From the NCBI RefSeq assembly GCF_900114115.1, contig NZ_FORX01000002.1, positions 248,001-312,000 of the forward strand: a stretch of 64,000 bases of DNA. Reading direction: 5' to 3'. Origin of the DNA: Desulfomicrobium apsheronum. GTDB lineage: Bacteria; Desulfobacterota; Desulfovibrionia; Desulfovibrionales; Desulfomicrobiaceae. The notes under the pieces were generated by a model, which worked only from the letters and a program-made list of their open reading frames with translations, was not told the origin of the DNA and made no database searches. Both the position numbers and the translations under genes were made by a program. The first letter of the stretch is position 1. Each line of letters opens with the position of its first letter. Positions 24,305-32,231 of the stretch are shown here, piece after piece.

Positions 24305-25972
24305 ATGTCTGTATTTGGGCTCAAGGATCTCGGGACAAAGATTGCCATCACGGCCTTGGGTTTTTCGCTCATTCCGCTTATCGTTCTGGGTGTGACCATG
24401 TACTCCATGTTCGCGTCGGCCTACCATACCAAAGTCCGCTCCAATCTGGTGACTCTGGCCGAAAACAAACGCCAGGGAATCGATCTCTTTTTGCGTGAAC
24501 AGATTTCCCAGTTGCGCACCCTTGCCTACTCCCACTCCATTGAAGACCTCTCCTCCCAGGAGAAGCTTGAGCAGATTCTGAACACGATGCAGCTGAGTTC
24601 CCGCACGTTTATCGATTTGGGACTCATTAACGAGGAGGGGGTGCACGTCAGCTATTCCGGCCCATACAATCTCTCTGATGTGAATTACAAAAACGAGAAA
24701 TGGTTCAACCAGGTAATGGTCCGAAAGATCTTCGTTTCAGACGTGTTTGAGGGCTTTCGGGGCTTCCCTCACATGATCATTGCCGTAAAGAAACAGGAAA
24801 AAGGCAAGGTCTGGATTTTGCGGGCCACCATTGACTCGGATATTTTTGATTCTTTGGTGCGCTGGCTGCAGCTCGGGGATCTTGGTGACGCCTACCTGGT
24901 GAATCGCGACGGCGAATTACAGACAAAACCAAGGTTCGGAAACAAAAGCCAGGAAATCTACACGGCGTTTCTTGGCAGCCCATTTTCCGGGGCCAAAGTT
25001 GCTGAATTCGAGTCCGAGAGAAAGAAAGTGTTCGTCGGAGGGATTTGGCTTGAGCAGAAAAACTGGCTTCTCGTAATCGAGGAGGACATGCGCGGAGAAC
25101 TCCAGCCCCTCTTTGAGACCCAGACGGCGACATGGGCCGTGGTGGGTGGGGGCATCATTTTCATCATAGTCGGCACCCTTATGATCACGCGCATGATCGT
25201 CGCACAGCAAGAGCGCAGTGACAGGGAGCAGGCGCAACTCAACGAGGAGCTGATCCAGTCCAGCAAGATGGCGGCGCTGGGAAAGCTGGCCGCTGGCGTG
25301 GCGCATGAAGTCAACAACCCTCTGGCCGTTATCCGCGAAAAGGCGGGCTGGATGCGGGATTTGCTGGAGGAAGAGGACGTGAAGGCGAGTCCGAATTTTC
25401 AGGAATTCGGGGATGCCGTGGATAAAATCGAGCATCATGTCGAACGGGCGGGAAAGGTCGTGCACCGCATGCTGGGTTTTGCACGGCGAATGGAACCAGT
25501 CTGCAACGATCTCTATATAAACGATGTGCTCAAGCAGACGAGCGCTTTTCTGGACAATGAAATCCGGTTCCGAAACATCCAGCTCATCTGGGAACTGGCT
25601 CAGGATCTGCCGACTATTCAATCCGATGCCGCCCAGATTCAGCAAGTGTTTCTCAATCTCCTCAACAACGCCATCGATGCCATAGATCGTAACGGCAATA
25701 TCACGGTGTCCACAGGTTACGAGGATGAATCGGATATGGTACACATCAGCATACGTGACGATGGTCCGGGCATGGACAAGGAGGTCCAGCGGCGCATTTT
25801 CGATCCGTTCTTCACGACCAAGAGAGTAGGGGAGGGAACGGGGCTTGGACTTTCCATCAGTTACTCCATAATCAATAAATTGGGCGGTATCATCCGCTTC
25901 GACAGCGAAGTCGGCCACGGTACCGAATTTACAATCCTTTTGCCGGTGAAACATCATGACAGAAAGGAATAA
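24305..25972 (+). CDS. Membrane sensor histidine kinase (dCache-HisKA-HATPase)
   Basis: 555 aa. Helix 1 (~14-36), a dCache sensor (~37-270) with GLINEEGVHVSYSGPY and AYLVNRDGELQTKP, helix 2 (~277-299), HisKA with His334 in GVAHEVNNPLAVIREKAGWM, and an ATPase domain with LLNNAIDAIDRN, DDGPGMDKE and GEGTGLGLSISY. It resembles the kinase at 15820 in layout and H-box. ATG follows CAGGAG. Its 3' end overlaps the next receiver gene by 17 nt, so the two are translationally coupled partners. Confidence 0.93.
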   Translation: MSVFGLKDLGTKIAITALGFSLIPLIVLGVTMYSMFASAYHTKVRSNLVTLAENKRQGIDLFLREQISQLRTLAYSHSIEDLSSQEKLEQILNTMQLSSRTFIDLGLINEEGVHVSYSGPYNLSDVNYKNEKWFNQVMVRKIFVSDVFEGFRGFPHMIIAVKKQEKGKVWILRATIDSDIFDSLVRWLQLGDLGDAYLVNRDGELQTKPRFGNKSQEIYTAFLGSPFSGAKVAEFESERKKVFVGGIWLEQKNWLLVIEEDMRGELQPLFETQTATWAVVGGGIIFIIVGTLMITRMIVAQQERSDREQAQLNEELIQSSKMAALGKLAAGVAHEVNNPLAVIREKAGWMRDLLEEEDVKASPNFQEFGDAVDKIEHHVERAGKVVHRMLGFARRMEPVCNDLYINDVLKQTSAFLDNEIRFRNIQLIWELAQDLPTIQSDAAQIQQVFLNLLNNAIDAIDRNGNITVSTGYEDESDMVHISIRDDGPGMDKEVQRRIFDPFFTTKRVGEGTGLGLSISYSIINKLGGIIRFDSEVGHGTEFTILLPVKHHDRKE

Positions 25973-26369
25973 TTCGCAGATTGTGACTGTACATGCTGGC
26001 CCGTCGGTGCTTGTGGTCGATGACGAGCAGGATTTTGTTGAAACCCTGGTCAAGCGCATGGAGCGCAGGGGGTTCAAGGTCGCGGGAGTGGGTGGCGGGC
26101 AGGAGGCGCTGCTGCTGCTTGGCAAAGAGCATTTCGATGTGGTCATCCTTGATGTGATGATGCCGGGAATCGACGGGATCGAGACCTTGCGCGAGATCAA
26201 GCTCGCATGGCCCAAGATCCAGGTCATTCTGCTCTCGGGGCACGGCGGCGAGGAAATGGGGCTGCGTGGAATGGCCTACGGGGCCTATTCCTATCTGCTC
26301 AAGCCCGTAGCCTTGAAGACAATAGTGGAGACAACATACACGGCGTTTGAAGAGGCTGGGGTTCGGTAG
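25956..26369 (+). CDS. Receiver-only response regulator (c)
   Basis: 137 aa with a ~15-residue N-terminal extension. CheY-like receiver: VLVVDDEQDF, phospho-acceptor in FDVVILDVMMPGIDG, LLSGHGGEEM (Ser at the switch position) and YLLKPVALK. No output domain. It overlaps the upstream kinase by 17 nt and is followed after 9 nt by a second kinase, so it may accept phosphate from either. Confidence 0.9.
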   Translation: MTERNNSQIVTVHAGPSVLVVDDEQDFVETLVKRMERRGFKVAGVGGGQEALLLLGKEHFDVVILDVMMPGIDGIETLREIKLAWPKIQVILLSGHGGEEMGLRGMAYGAYSYLLKPVALKTIVETTYTAFEEAGVR

Positions 26370-26378
26370 CGGGAAGAC

Positions 26379-28058
26379 ATGCGTCAGTACACAAGACAGA
26401 CCATAAAGCGGAATTTTTTCGCGGCCATGCTACTGGCTCCTTTCATTCCCGTGCTGCTGGCACTTGGGACGGGTGGATATCTTTTCTGGAATCATGTGCA
26501 GCAGGGCGCGCTCAGCAGATTGACGCTCCTTTCAACAGGCAGCGCCCGAGTCGTCGACCTTTTTCTGGATGATTTCCTGGGTGACTTGACGATGGCCCAG
26601 GTCCATCTGTCCGAACATCCCGATTCCAACGGGTTGCGTACTGTTTTTGACAGACTTTCCGTCAAGCACAAGCGGCTTGTCGATGTCGCCCTGGTCGATC
26701 CAGACGGGCTGGTGAAGGCTTATGTGGGGCCCAGCGTTTACACGGGCACGCACATCGTCCCAGGACAATGGCTGGATGAGGCGCTGCAAAGGGGTAGCAG
26801 CGTAAGTGGCGTCATCTCCGGGCAGATGGGTCTGCCTCACTGCATTGTGGCGCTGCGGTTAACCTCCGGCGATGAGCCGCTCATCCTGCGCGCTTCCCTT
26901 GATTTGGAAATTTTTGCCCAGATGCTCATGGATGTACGTGGCGGGGCAACCGAACTGTTTCTCGTCAACCGGGAAGGTGAAGTCATTGCCGGAAGTGGCG
27001 GACAGATTCTGACCAGAGAGCGCGGGCTGGTTGAACATGTCTTCATGGAAAGAGTCGGGACGGCATTCCACGACTCGCCTTCCGACACGGCATATTCGAG
27101 CGTTGTCCTGCGTCATGGCGGTTGGATTCTGGCTGCACGCAAACATATGGGCGCGATTTTCAGCGCCACTGATTCGACGGCCCTTTTTTTGGGGATGTCT
27201 CTGCTGTCCGCAGGCATTGTTGTCTTCCTGTCTTCGCTTTACCTGACCGGCTACGTCGAAAAAATGCTGCGGCAGCGTGACGAGGAGCGTGAGGTGCTGC
27301 GAGAACAGCTCTATCGTGCCGGACGGCTGGCCGAGCTTGGAGAGATGGCTGCTGGATTTGCACATGAGATCAACAACCCCCTGCAGATCATGAAAAGCGA
27401 CCAGGCCTACATGGAGATGCTGTTGCAGGATTTCCGGGACAGGGCCGCGTCGGACGCCGATTTTTTGGGCGACGTGAACGAGATGGCTGCGAGCATCAAT
27501 CAGCTCAAGCTTCAGATCGACCGTTGTGCGCGGATCACCCATTCGATTTTGAGTTTCGGCCGGGCGGGAAACTCCGAGGCGCAAAACATCGATCTTGGCA
27601 AGTTCATTCCTGAAGTTCTGACCATGATCCAAAAAAAGATTCAACTGAGCAATATCGCCCTGCATGTCGACATGCCTGATTCACGCCTGCTTGTGCATGT
27701 CGATCCTGCCCGTTTGCAGCAGGTTCTTCTGAATCTGCTCAACAACGCCATGTACGCCGTCAGTGAGGTTTCCAATATCAGGCCCGGAGAGATCGTACTC
27801 TCATGTTCGGCCGAGGGGGCCGACCAGGTGCGTGTCGAGATCAGGGATAATGGGAGCGGGATCGGCGTGGATCAGCAGAAGCTTATTTTTACGCCCTTCT
27901 ATACCACCAAGCCCGCCGGAAGCGGTACCGGTCTTGGGTTGTCATTGTGCCATGGCATAGTGGAGAGCATGAAGGGGGTTCTGGATTTTACCAGCGTGAA
28001 GGGGCAGGGGTCGGCTTTTTTTCTCCTCTTGCCCAGGGTTACATCTTCCACGGATTGA
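26379..28058 (+). CDS. Membrane sensor histidine kinase (dCache-HisKA-HATPase)
   Basis: 559 aa. Helix 1 (~13-37), a periplasmic Cache-type sensor (~40-262) with FLVNREGEVIAGSGG, helix 2 (~267-290), a coiled linker (RQRDEEREVLREQLY), HisKA with His329 in GFAHEINNPLQIMKSDQAYM, and an ATPase domain with NLLNNAMYAV, DNGSGIGVD and GSGTGLGLSLCHG. ATG at 26379 is 9 nt after the receiver stop. It is the third kinase of this design in the window. Confidence 0.93.
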   Translation: MRQYTRQTIKRNFFAAMLLAPFIPVLLALGTGGYLFWNHVQQGALSRLTLLSTGSARVVDLFLDDFLGDLTMAQVHLSEHPDSNGLRTVFDRLSVKHKRLVDVALVDPDGLVKAYVGPSVYTGTHIVPGQWLDEALQRGSSVSGVISGQMGLPHCIVALRLTSGDEPLILRASLDLEIFAQMLMDVRGGATELFLVNREGEVIAGSGGQILTRERGLVEHVFMERVGTAFHDSPSDTAYSSVVLRHGGWILAARKHMGAIFSATDSTALFLGMSLLSAGIVVFLSSLYLTGYVEKMLRQRDEEREVLREQLYRAGRLAELGEMAAGFAHEINNPLQIMKSDQAYMEMLLQDFRDRAASDADFLGDVNEMAASINQLKLQIDRCARITHSILSFGRAGNSEAQNIDLGKFIPEVLTMIQKKIQLSNIALHVDMPDSRLLVHVDPARLQQVLLNLLNNAMYAVSEVSNIRPGEIVLSCSAEGADQVRVEIRDNGSGIGVDQQKLIFTPFYTTKPAGSGTGLGLSLCHGIVESMKGVLDFTSVKGQGSAFFLLLPRVTSSTD

Positions 28059-28141
28059 CGGAACGAGGTGCGTCCGCCCTGCCGGTCTCTTTCATCAAGG
28101 CCCGGTCTGTCATGTGTATGCGAGCTTACTAAGAGGTGACT

Positions 28142-28531
28142 ATGGATGATACATTGCGAGTCCTGCTTGTCGATGATGAGGAAAGCTATCTGGAAACCGC
28201 GGCCAAGATATTCAGGCGCAAGGGCATTGACGTGGAGCTTTGCTCAATTGGCAGGGACGTGGTGGGAATTCTCATGGAAAAGAAGTGTCAGGTGGTCGTG
28301 CTTGACCTGAAGATGCCCGGAATGACGGGGCAGGAAGTGCTCCGGGAAATCAAGGGCAGCCTGCCGGCCGTGCAGGTGATCATTCTCACCGGTCACGCCA
28401 CTTCGGATGATGCAGCCATCTGCCTGACCAGTGGCGCTTTTGATTTTTTGATCAAGCCAATTGAAATGAGTCACCTTCTCGACAGGATCAAGACGGCTTA
28501 CGATATGTGGAAACTTTCTTCGGACAATTGA
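28142..28531 (+). CDS. Receiver-only response regulator (d)
   Basis: 129 aa. CheY-like receiver: VLLVDDEESY, phospho-acceptor in CQVVVLDLKMPGMTG, ILTGHATSDDA and FLIKPIEMSH. No output domain. ATG at 28142 is preferred over GTG at 28136, with AGAGGTGA just upstream. It lies between the kinase at 26379 and the receiver-CBS fusion, in what looks like one operon from 24305 to 29465. Confidence 0.9.
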   Translation: MDDTLRVLLVDDEESYLETAAKIFRRKGIDVELCSIGRDVVGILMEKKCQVVVLDLKMPGMTGQEVLREIKGSLPAVQVIILTGHATSDDAAICLTSGAFDFLIKPIEMSHLLDRIKTAYDMWKLSSDN

Positions 28532-28562
28532 TTTTCAAAGGGAAGAGACAAGGAGATTCGCC

Positions 28563-29465
28563 GTGGGTAGACCGCATATTGTCATTGTTGATGATGAAGC
28601 TCGTTTTCGGGAAACGATGGCAAAAATTCTGGAACACAGAGGCTTTGTGGTCAGCTTGGTCGAAAGCGGGGATCAGGCTTTGGAATTTCTGGAAACCGCC
28701 AATCCCGACGTTGTGCTGCTTGACGTGAGAATGCCGGGACTGAGCGGAGACGAGGCCTTGCCGCGAATTTTGGGCATGAAGCCCACGGCCAGGGTCATCA
28801 TCCTCACCGGGCACTGCGAGGAGCGGGCCGCGCGCAGGGCTTTTAAGGCCGGTGCGTTTGACTATCTGTGCAAACCCTGTGACATTGATGTCCTTGTGGT
28901 TCGCATCCTCGACGCGGTCCGTTCACAGATCGGTATCCAGGAACGGGAGCGGACCATCGCCGAGCTTATGATCCCCATCGACGAGTACACCTGCGTGCAG
29001 GCGTCGAGCACGGTCAGGGAGGGCATAGAGCGCCTCAAGATCGCGGCGGAAAATTTCATTTCCACAGGTTTGATCATGGAGTGCGGTCATCGGGCAGTTT
29101 TGGTTTTCGAGGGGGAAGAGCTGGTGGGCGTGCTGAACATGCGCAATCTGATCGAGGCGCTCCGGCCGGACTATATTTCCGCAGCGCACGGCGCGACCAA
29201 CCATGGTGTGAAATACTCGGGAATTTTCTGGCAGGGGCTTTTCAACATCCGGGTTCGCGATCTTGAGTCCAAATGTGTGCGCGACATCATGAACCCAAGG
29301 CCGCCTGTGGTGGACAGTGACGCCAACCTGATGCAGGTGGCCGATCTTTTGAGTGCGGAAAACCGTCGCCGGGTGGCCGTCAAGCGGGACGGCAGGATCG
29401 TGGGTGTCGTGCGTGAGCAGGAGCTTTTCCACGAAATAGCCCGGCTGGTCCTGCATCGTCCCTAG
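28563..29465 (+). CDS. Receiver-CBS fusion response regulator
   Basis: 300 aa. Residues 1-120 are a receiver (IVIVDDEARF, phospho-acceptor in PDVVLLDVRMPGLSG, ILTGHCEERAA, YLCKPCDID). Residues ~135-300 are a CBS pair with the same extended layout as the stand-alone CBS proteins at 13310 and 20741: first CBS with AVLVFEGEELVGVLNMRNL, an insert around IFWQGLFNIRVRDLESKC, and second CBS with RRVAVKRDGRIVGVVREQEL. The start is GTG, with AAGGAG 8 nt upstream. Phosphorylation may alter nucleotide binding or pairing with other CBS proteins (inference). Confidence 0.88.
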   Translation: MGRPHIVIVDDEARFRETMAKILEHRGFVVSLVESGDQALEFLETANPDVVLLDVRMPGLSGDEALPRILGMKPTARVIILTGHCEERAARRAFKAGAFDYLCKPCDIDVLVVRILDAVRSQIGIQERERTIAELMIPIDEYTCVQASSTVREGIERLKIAAENFISTGLIMECGHRAVLVFEGEELVGVLNMRNLIEALRPDYISAAHGATNHGVKYSGIFWQGLFNIRVRDLESKCVRDIMNPRPPVVDSDANLMQVADLLSAENRRRVAVKRDGRIVGVVREQELFHEIARLVLHRP

Positions 29466-29488
29466 ACGTTCTTTTGCCGGATTGACCT

Positions 29489-30010
29489 TCAAGCCTTGGC
29501 GGCTTCGATGATGGCCCGCATGAAGGCCGGGAGATCATCGGGCGTGCGGCTGGTGATCATGTTCTTGTCGATGACGACCTCATGATCCTGCCATTTGGCC
29601 CCGGCGTTGACCAGATCTTCCTTGATGGCGAAAAAGGAAGTCACCGTGCGCCCCTTGAGGATGCCCGCCGAGACGAGCACCCAGCCCGCATGGCAGATGG
29701 CCGCGACGATCTTGCCCTGCTGGTCGAAGGCCCTGACCAGGCTGACGGTGTTCTGATCCCTACGCATGTGGTCGGGGGCGTATCCGCCCGGGACGATGAT
29801 CCCCGCGAAGTCGGCCACCTTGATGTCCGCCGGAGCCTTTTCGGATTTGGCGGGCGTTCCGTATTTGCCTTCATAGCTTTGTCCGGCCTTGCCCGAGACC
29901 ACAACGACCTGCGCTCCGGCTTCCTTGAGCCTGAAGTAGGGATACCAGAATTCATGGTCGTTGAATTGCGTTTCAACCAGAAGCACGAATTTCTTTCCAG
30001 TCAGTTCCAT
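29489..30010 (-). CDS. DJ-1/PfpI family protein
   Basis: 173 aa. Members act as glyoxalases, deglycases or peptidases on damaged proteins. Family marks are GIIVPGGYAPDHMRRD and the nucleophile-elbow Cys in AAICHAGWVLVSAG, with EFWYPYFRLKEAGA near the N-terminus. Two adjacent ATGs (30013 and 30010) follow GGAGGGC; the second gives the better spacing. It is convergent with the receiver-CBS gene (23-nt gap). Confidence 0.88.
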   Translation of the reverse strand: MELTGKKFVLLVETQFNDHEFWYPYFRLKEAGAQVVVVSGKAGQSYEGKYGTPAKSEKAPADIKVADFAGIIVPGGYAPDHMRRDQNTVSLVRAFDQQGKIVAAICHAGWVLVSAGILKGRTVTSFFAIKEDLVNAGAKWQDHEVVIDKNMITSRTPDDLPAFMRAIIEAAKA

Positions 30011-30101
30011 CATGCCCTCCGTGAAGTTTTGATTGTCATCCCTTGCTCCTGCCCGCTCAAAGCTTGGACAGGCAGGAGTGCGAAGTCAATTTGTCTTTTG
30101 C

Positions 30102-31055
30102 TCAGGGCAGGCTTTTCGCCCTGACGCAGTTCCGGCCGTCGTGCTTTGCCTGATAGAGCAGCTTGTCCGCCTCTTCCAGGAGCAGGGCGCGGTCGCACTG
30201 CGCGATATCGTTGCAGGTCACCGCACCGATGGACACGGTGAGGTAATCGGCGACCGAGGAATCCCGATGTTCGAGATGCAATTTTTTCAGGGCGTCGCGG
30301 ATATTTTCCGCCAGGTGCAGGCAACCCGTCTCGCTTGTGTCCGGGAGCAGGATGATGAATTCCTCGCCCCCGAAGCGGGCCAGAAAGTCGGCGGGGCGGC
30401 CAAGCGAGGACTGAAGAACCCGGGCTACGGCCTTGAGGCAGTCGTCACCGGCCATGTGGCCATAGAGGTCATTGTAGTTCTTGAAGTGGTCGATATCGAT
30501 GAAAAGTAGGGACAGGGGTGATTTTGTGCGCAGGGCCCTGGTCCACTCATGAGTATAAATTTCGTCGAACCTGCGCCTGTTGGGGATGTTGGTCAGTCCG
30601 TCCAGGGTGGACAGGTTTTCGAGCAGGTCTCGATTTCTCTTGAGCTCCAGATGATTACGTATCCGGGCGCGAATGATCGGGGGGCTGAAGGGCTTGCGTA
30701 TGTAGTCCACGGCACCAAGTTCGAGCCCCTTGGCCTCTTCGCTGGTTTCCCATTTGGCGGTCAGAAAAACGACTGGAATGTTGTGGGTCTTTTCGTCCTT
30801 TTTTAGTTCTGCGCAAACTTCAAAACCATCCAGACCGGGCATGACGATATCCATGAGGATGAGGTCCGGCTGGGGCTCGGCGCGAGCCATATCCAGAGCC
30901 ATTTCTCCCGTGGTGGCATAGGTGAGATCATGCTCGTCGCCCAGGACTATTTCGAGGGCTTTGATGTTGACGGGTTCGTCGTCAACGATCAAGATCGTGT
31001 TTTTGCTCGGAAAAGGGGATTCGATAATTACTCCTCCGGGTTTTTCGTGTGTCAA
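30102..31055 (-). CDS. Receiver-GGDEF diguanylate cyclase
   Basis: Up to 317 aa. Receiver (TILIVDDEPVN, phospho-acceptor in PDLILMDIVMPGLDG, VVFLTAKWET, YIRKPF) followed by a GGDEF domain with active-site RFGGEEF and an inhibitory RxxD (RPAD) exactly five residues before it. It makes c-di-GMP, probably under phosphorelay control, and resembles the PleD/WspR type. The start is uncertain: the only standard in-frame start is TTG at 31055 without a ribosome-binding site, while a strong GGAGGAG (31031-31037) points to a rare ATT at 31028. The PilZ protein at 33898 could be a c-di-GMP target. Confidence 0.88.
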   Translation of the reverse strand: MTHEKPGGVIIESPFPSKNTILIVDDEPVNIKALEIVLGDEHDLTYATTGEMALDMARAEPQPDLILMDIVMPGLDGFEVCAELKKDEKTHNIPVVFLTAKWETSEEAKGLELGAVDYIRKPFSPPIIRARIRNHLELKRNRDLLENLSTLDGLTNIPNRRRFDEIYTHEWTRALRTKSPLSLLFIDIDHFKNYNDLYGHMAGDDCLKAVARVLQSSLGRPADFLARFGGEEFIILLPDTSETGCLHLAENIRDALKKLHLEHRDSSVADYLTVSIGAVTCNDIAQCDRALLLEEADKLLYQAKHDGRNCVRAKSLP

Positions 31056-31376
31056 ACGTACATGATCGGCTAGGACATCGTTTTAGATCTATTCGGGTTC
31101 CTAAGCATCTTCGGTCGATCATGCAACAAGGACCCATGGGCGTCGCAAAAAAATCATGTGCGCGTGCCTCAGGCAAGGTGCTCGCGGACGTGCGGATTGC
31201 CATGGCGTGAAGTCTGAAGGTGACTGCAAAACGTCGCGCGCGAGACTGTGCGTCGTTTCTCGCACTCGACGTTCATTTATATTGAAGTATCTAGGCTGGC
31301 CGGCTCCCCTTGTTCAAGGGTTTTTTTGGAACGACGTCGACCTGGATAAAAACTGTCTTAAAAAAAGGGATTGCAG
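31056..31376. other. Gene-less stretch before the thioesterase, with structured RNA element
   Basis: About 320 bases with no credible gene. The distal part holds the hairpin and terminator described separately (31230-31327). A short frame ATG-TAC-GTT-TGA lies on the minus strand ahead of the diguanylate cyclase. Confidence 0.4.
31230..31327 (+). ncRNA. Candidate structured RNA with hairpin and terminator upstream of the thioesterase
   Basis: AACGTCG (31230-31236) and GCGAGA (31240-31245) pair with TCTCGC (31258-31263) and CGACGTT (31267-31273), giving 13 bp with a symmetric 3x3 internal loop. A perfect intrinsic terminator follows: CCCTTG-TT-CAAGGG (31307-31320) then seven T. It sits 50 nt before the thioesterase start, so it is either the 3' end of a small RNA or a leader attenuator. 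No promoter was identified. Confidence 0.42.
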
Positions 31377-32144
31377 ATGGATACAGTAGGCGGGATGATT
31401 TTCGAGCAGGGCAGGAAGATTCAGCTCTTTCATACGGACGCAACCGGTAGGGTAACACTGGCGTCCCTGTGCCGATTTGCCCAGGAAAGCGCGGGAGGGC
31501 ATGCCGAGCGCCTTGGGGTTGGCATGGAGCGGCTGGCTGGAAAGAACATGGCCTGGGTGCTGCGCGAACAGGCCATGCACGTGACGCGATACCCCGGACT
31601 GGGAGAGGTGTTGCGGATCACGACCTGGCCGACACGGGCCGAAAGGATTCTCTGCCATCGCGATTACCGCATCCTGGACGAAAGCGGGCAACTGGTCGCC
31701 CGGGGCACCAGTGCCTGGCTCGGGCTGGATCTTGCGACAAGACGTCCATGCAAGGCCGAGTCCTTTTTTCATCTGCCGGCCGAGGCCATGCTGGCGCCGG
31801 TCTTTGAGCGGCCCCTGCCGGAATTGCAGGCACCCTTGGATGGTTGTCCCTCGGACATCCGCACTGTCCGCGCAAGTGACATGGATGCCCTGGGGCATAT
31901 GAACAACCTGCGTTATTTGGACTGGATCATGGACCATCTGGGCCTTTTCGGCATGAAAACGCCTTTTGGCCAAGTGCGCATTCGTCACGCGCGGGAGGTC
32001 AGGGATGGGGACAAGGTCGAGGTTCGGCACGGCTTGACGGAAGACGGCGAGGTGCTTTTGCAGATGCGTCGGCTTGATGGCGGACGGGAAGTCTGTCTTG
32101 CGCGCCTGGGCCTGAGGCCGTCGGAGCAGATTGCGCAGCAATGA
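31377..32144 (+). CDS. Acyl-ACP thioesterase (FatA/FatB-like)
   Basis: 255 aa. Double hotdog-fold thioesterase that releases fatty acids from acyl carrier protein. The first hotdog carries HTDATGRVTLASLCRFAQES and the second carries the active-site region DMDALGHMNNLRYLDWIMD (Asn and His of the catalytic network). Bacterial members occur in many anaerobes and feed membrane-lipid turnover or free fatty-acid pools. ATG at 31377 is preferred over TTG at 31371, with AGGGA 6-7 nt upstream. It stands alone, preceded by a terminator. Confidence 0.87.
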   Translation: MDTVGGMIFEQGRKIQLFHTDATGRVTLASLCRFAQESAGGHAERLGVGMERLAGKNMAWVLREQAMHVTRYPGLGEVLRITTWPTRAERILCHRDYRILDESGQLVARGTSAWLGLDLATRRPCKAESFFHLPAEAMLAPVFERPLPELQAPLDGCPSDIRTVRASDMDALGHMNNLRYLDWIMDHLGLFGMKTPFGQVRIRHAREVRDGDKVEVRHGLTEDGEVLLQMRRLDGGREVCLARLGLRPSEQIAQQ

Positions 32145-32231
32145 TCCTCGCGGGTCAGGACATGGCCCGGTATGTCGGTGGCAGGCGCTGTGCGCGAAGG
32201 GAGTGTCGGAACAAAAATCCGGCTCCCCGGA

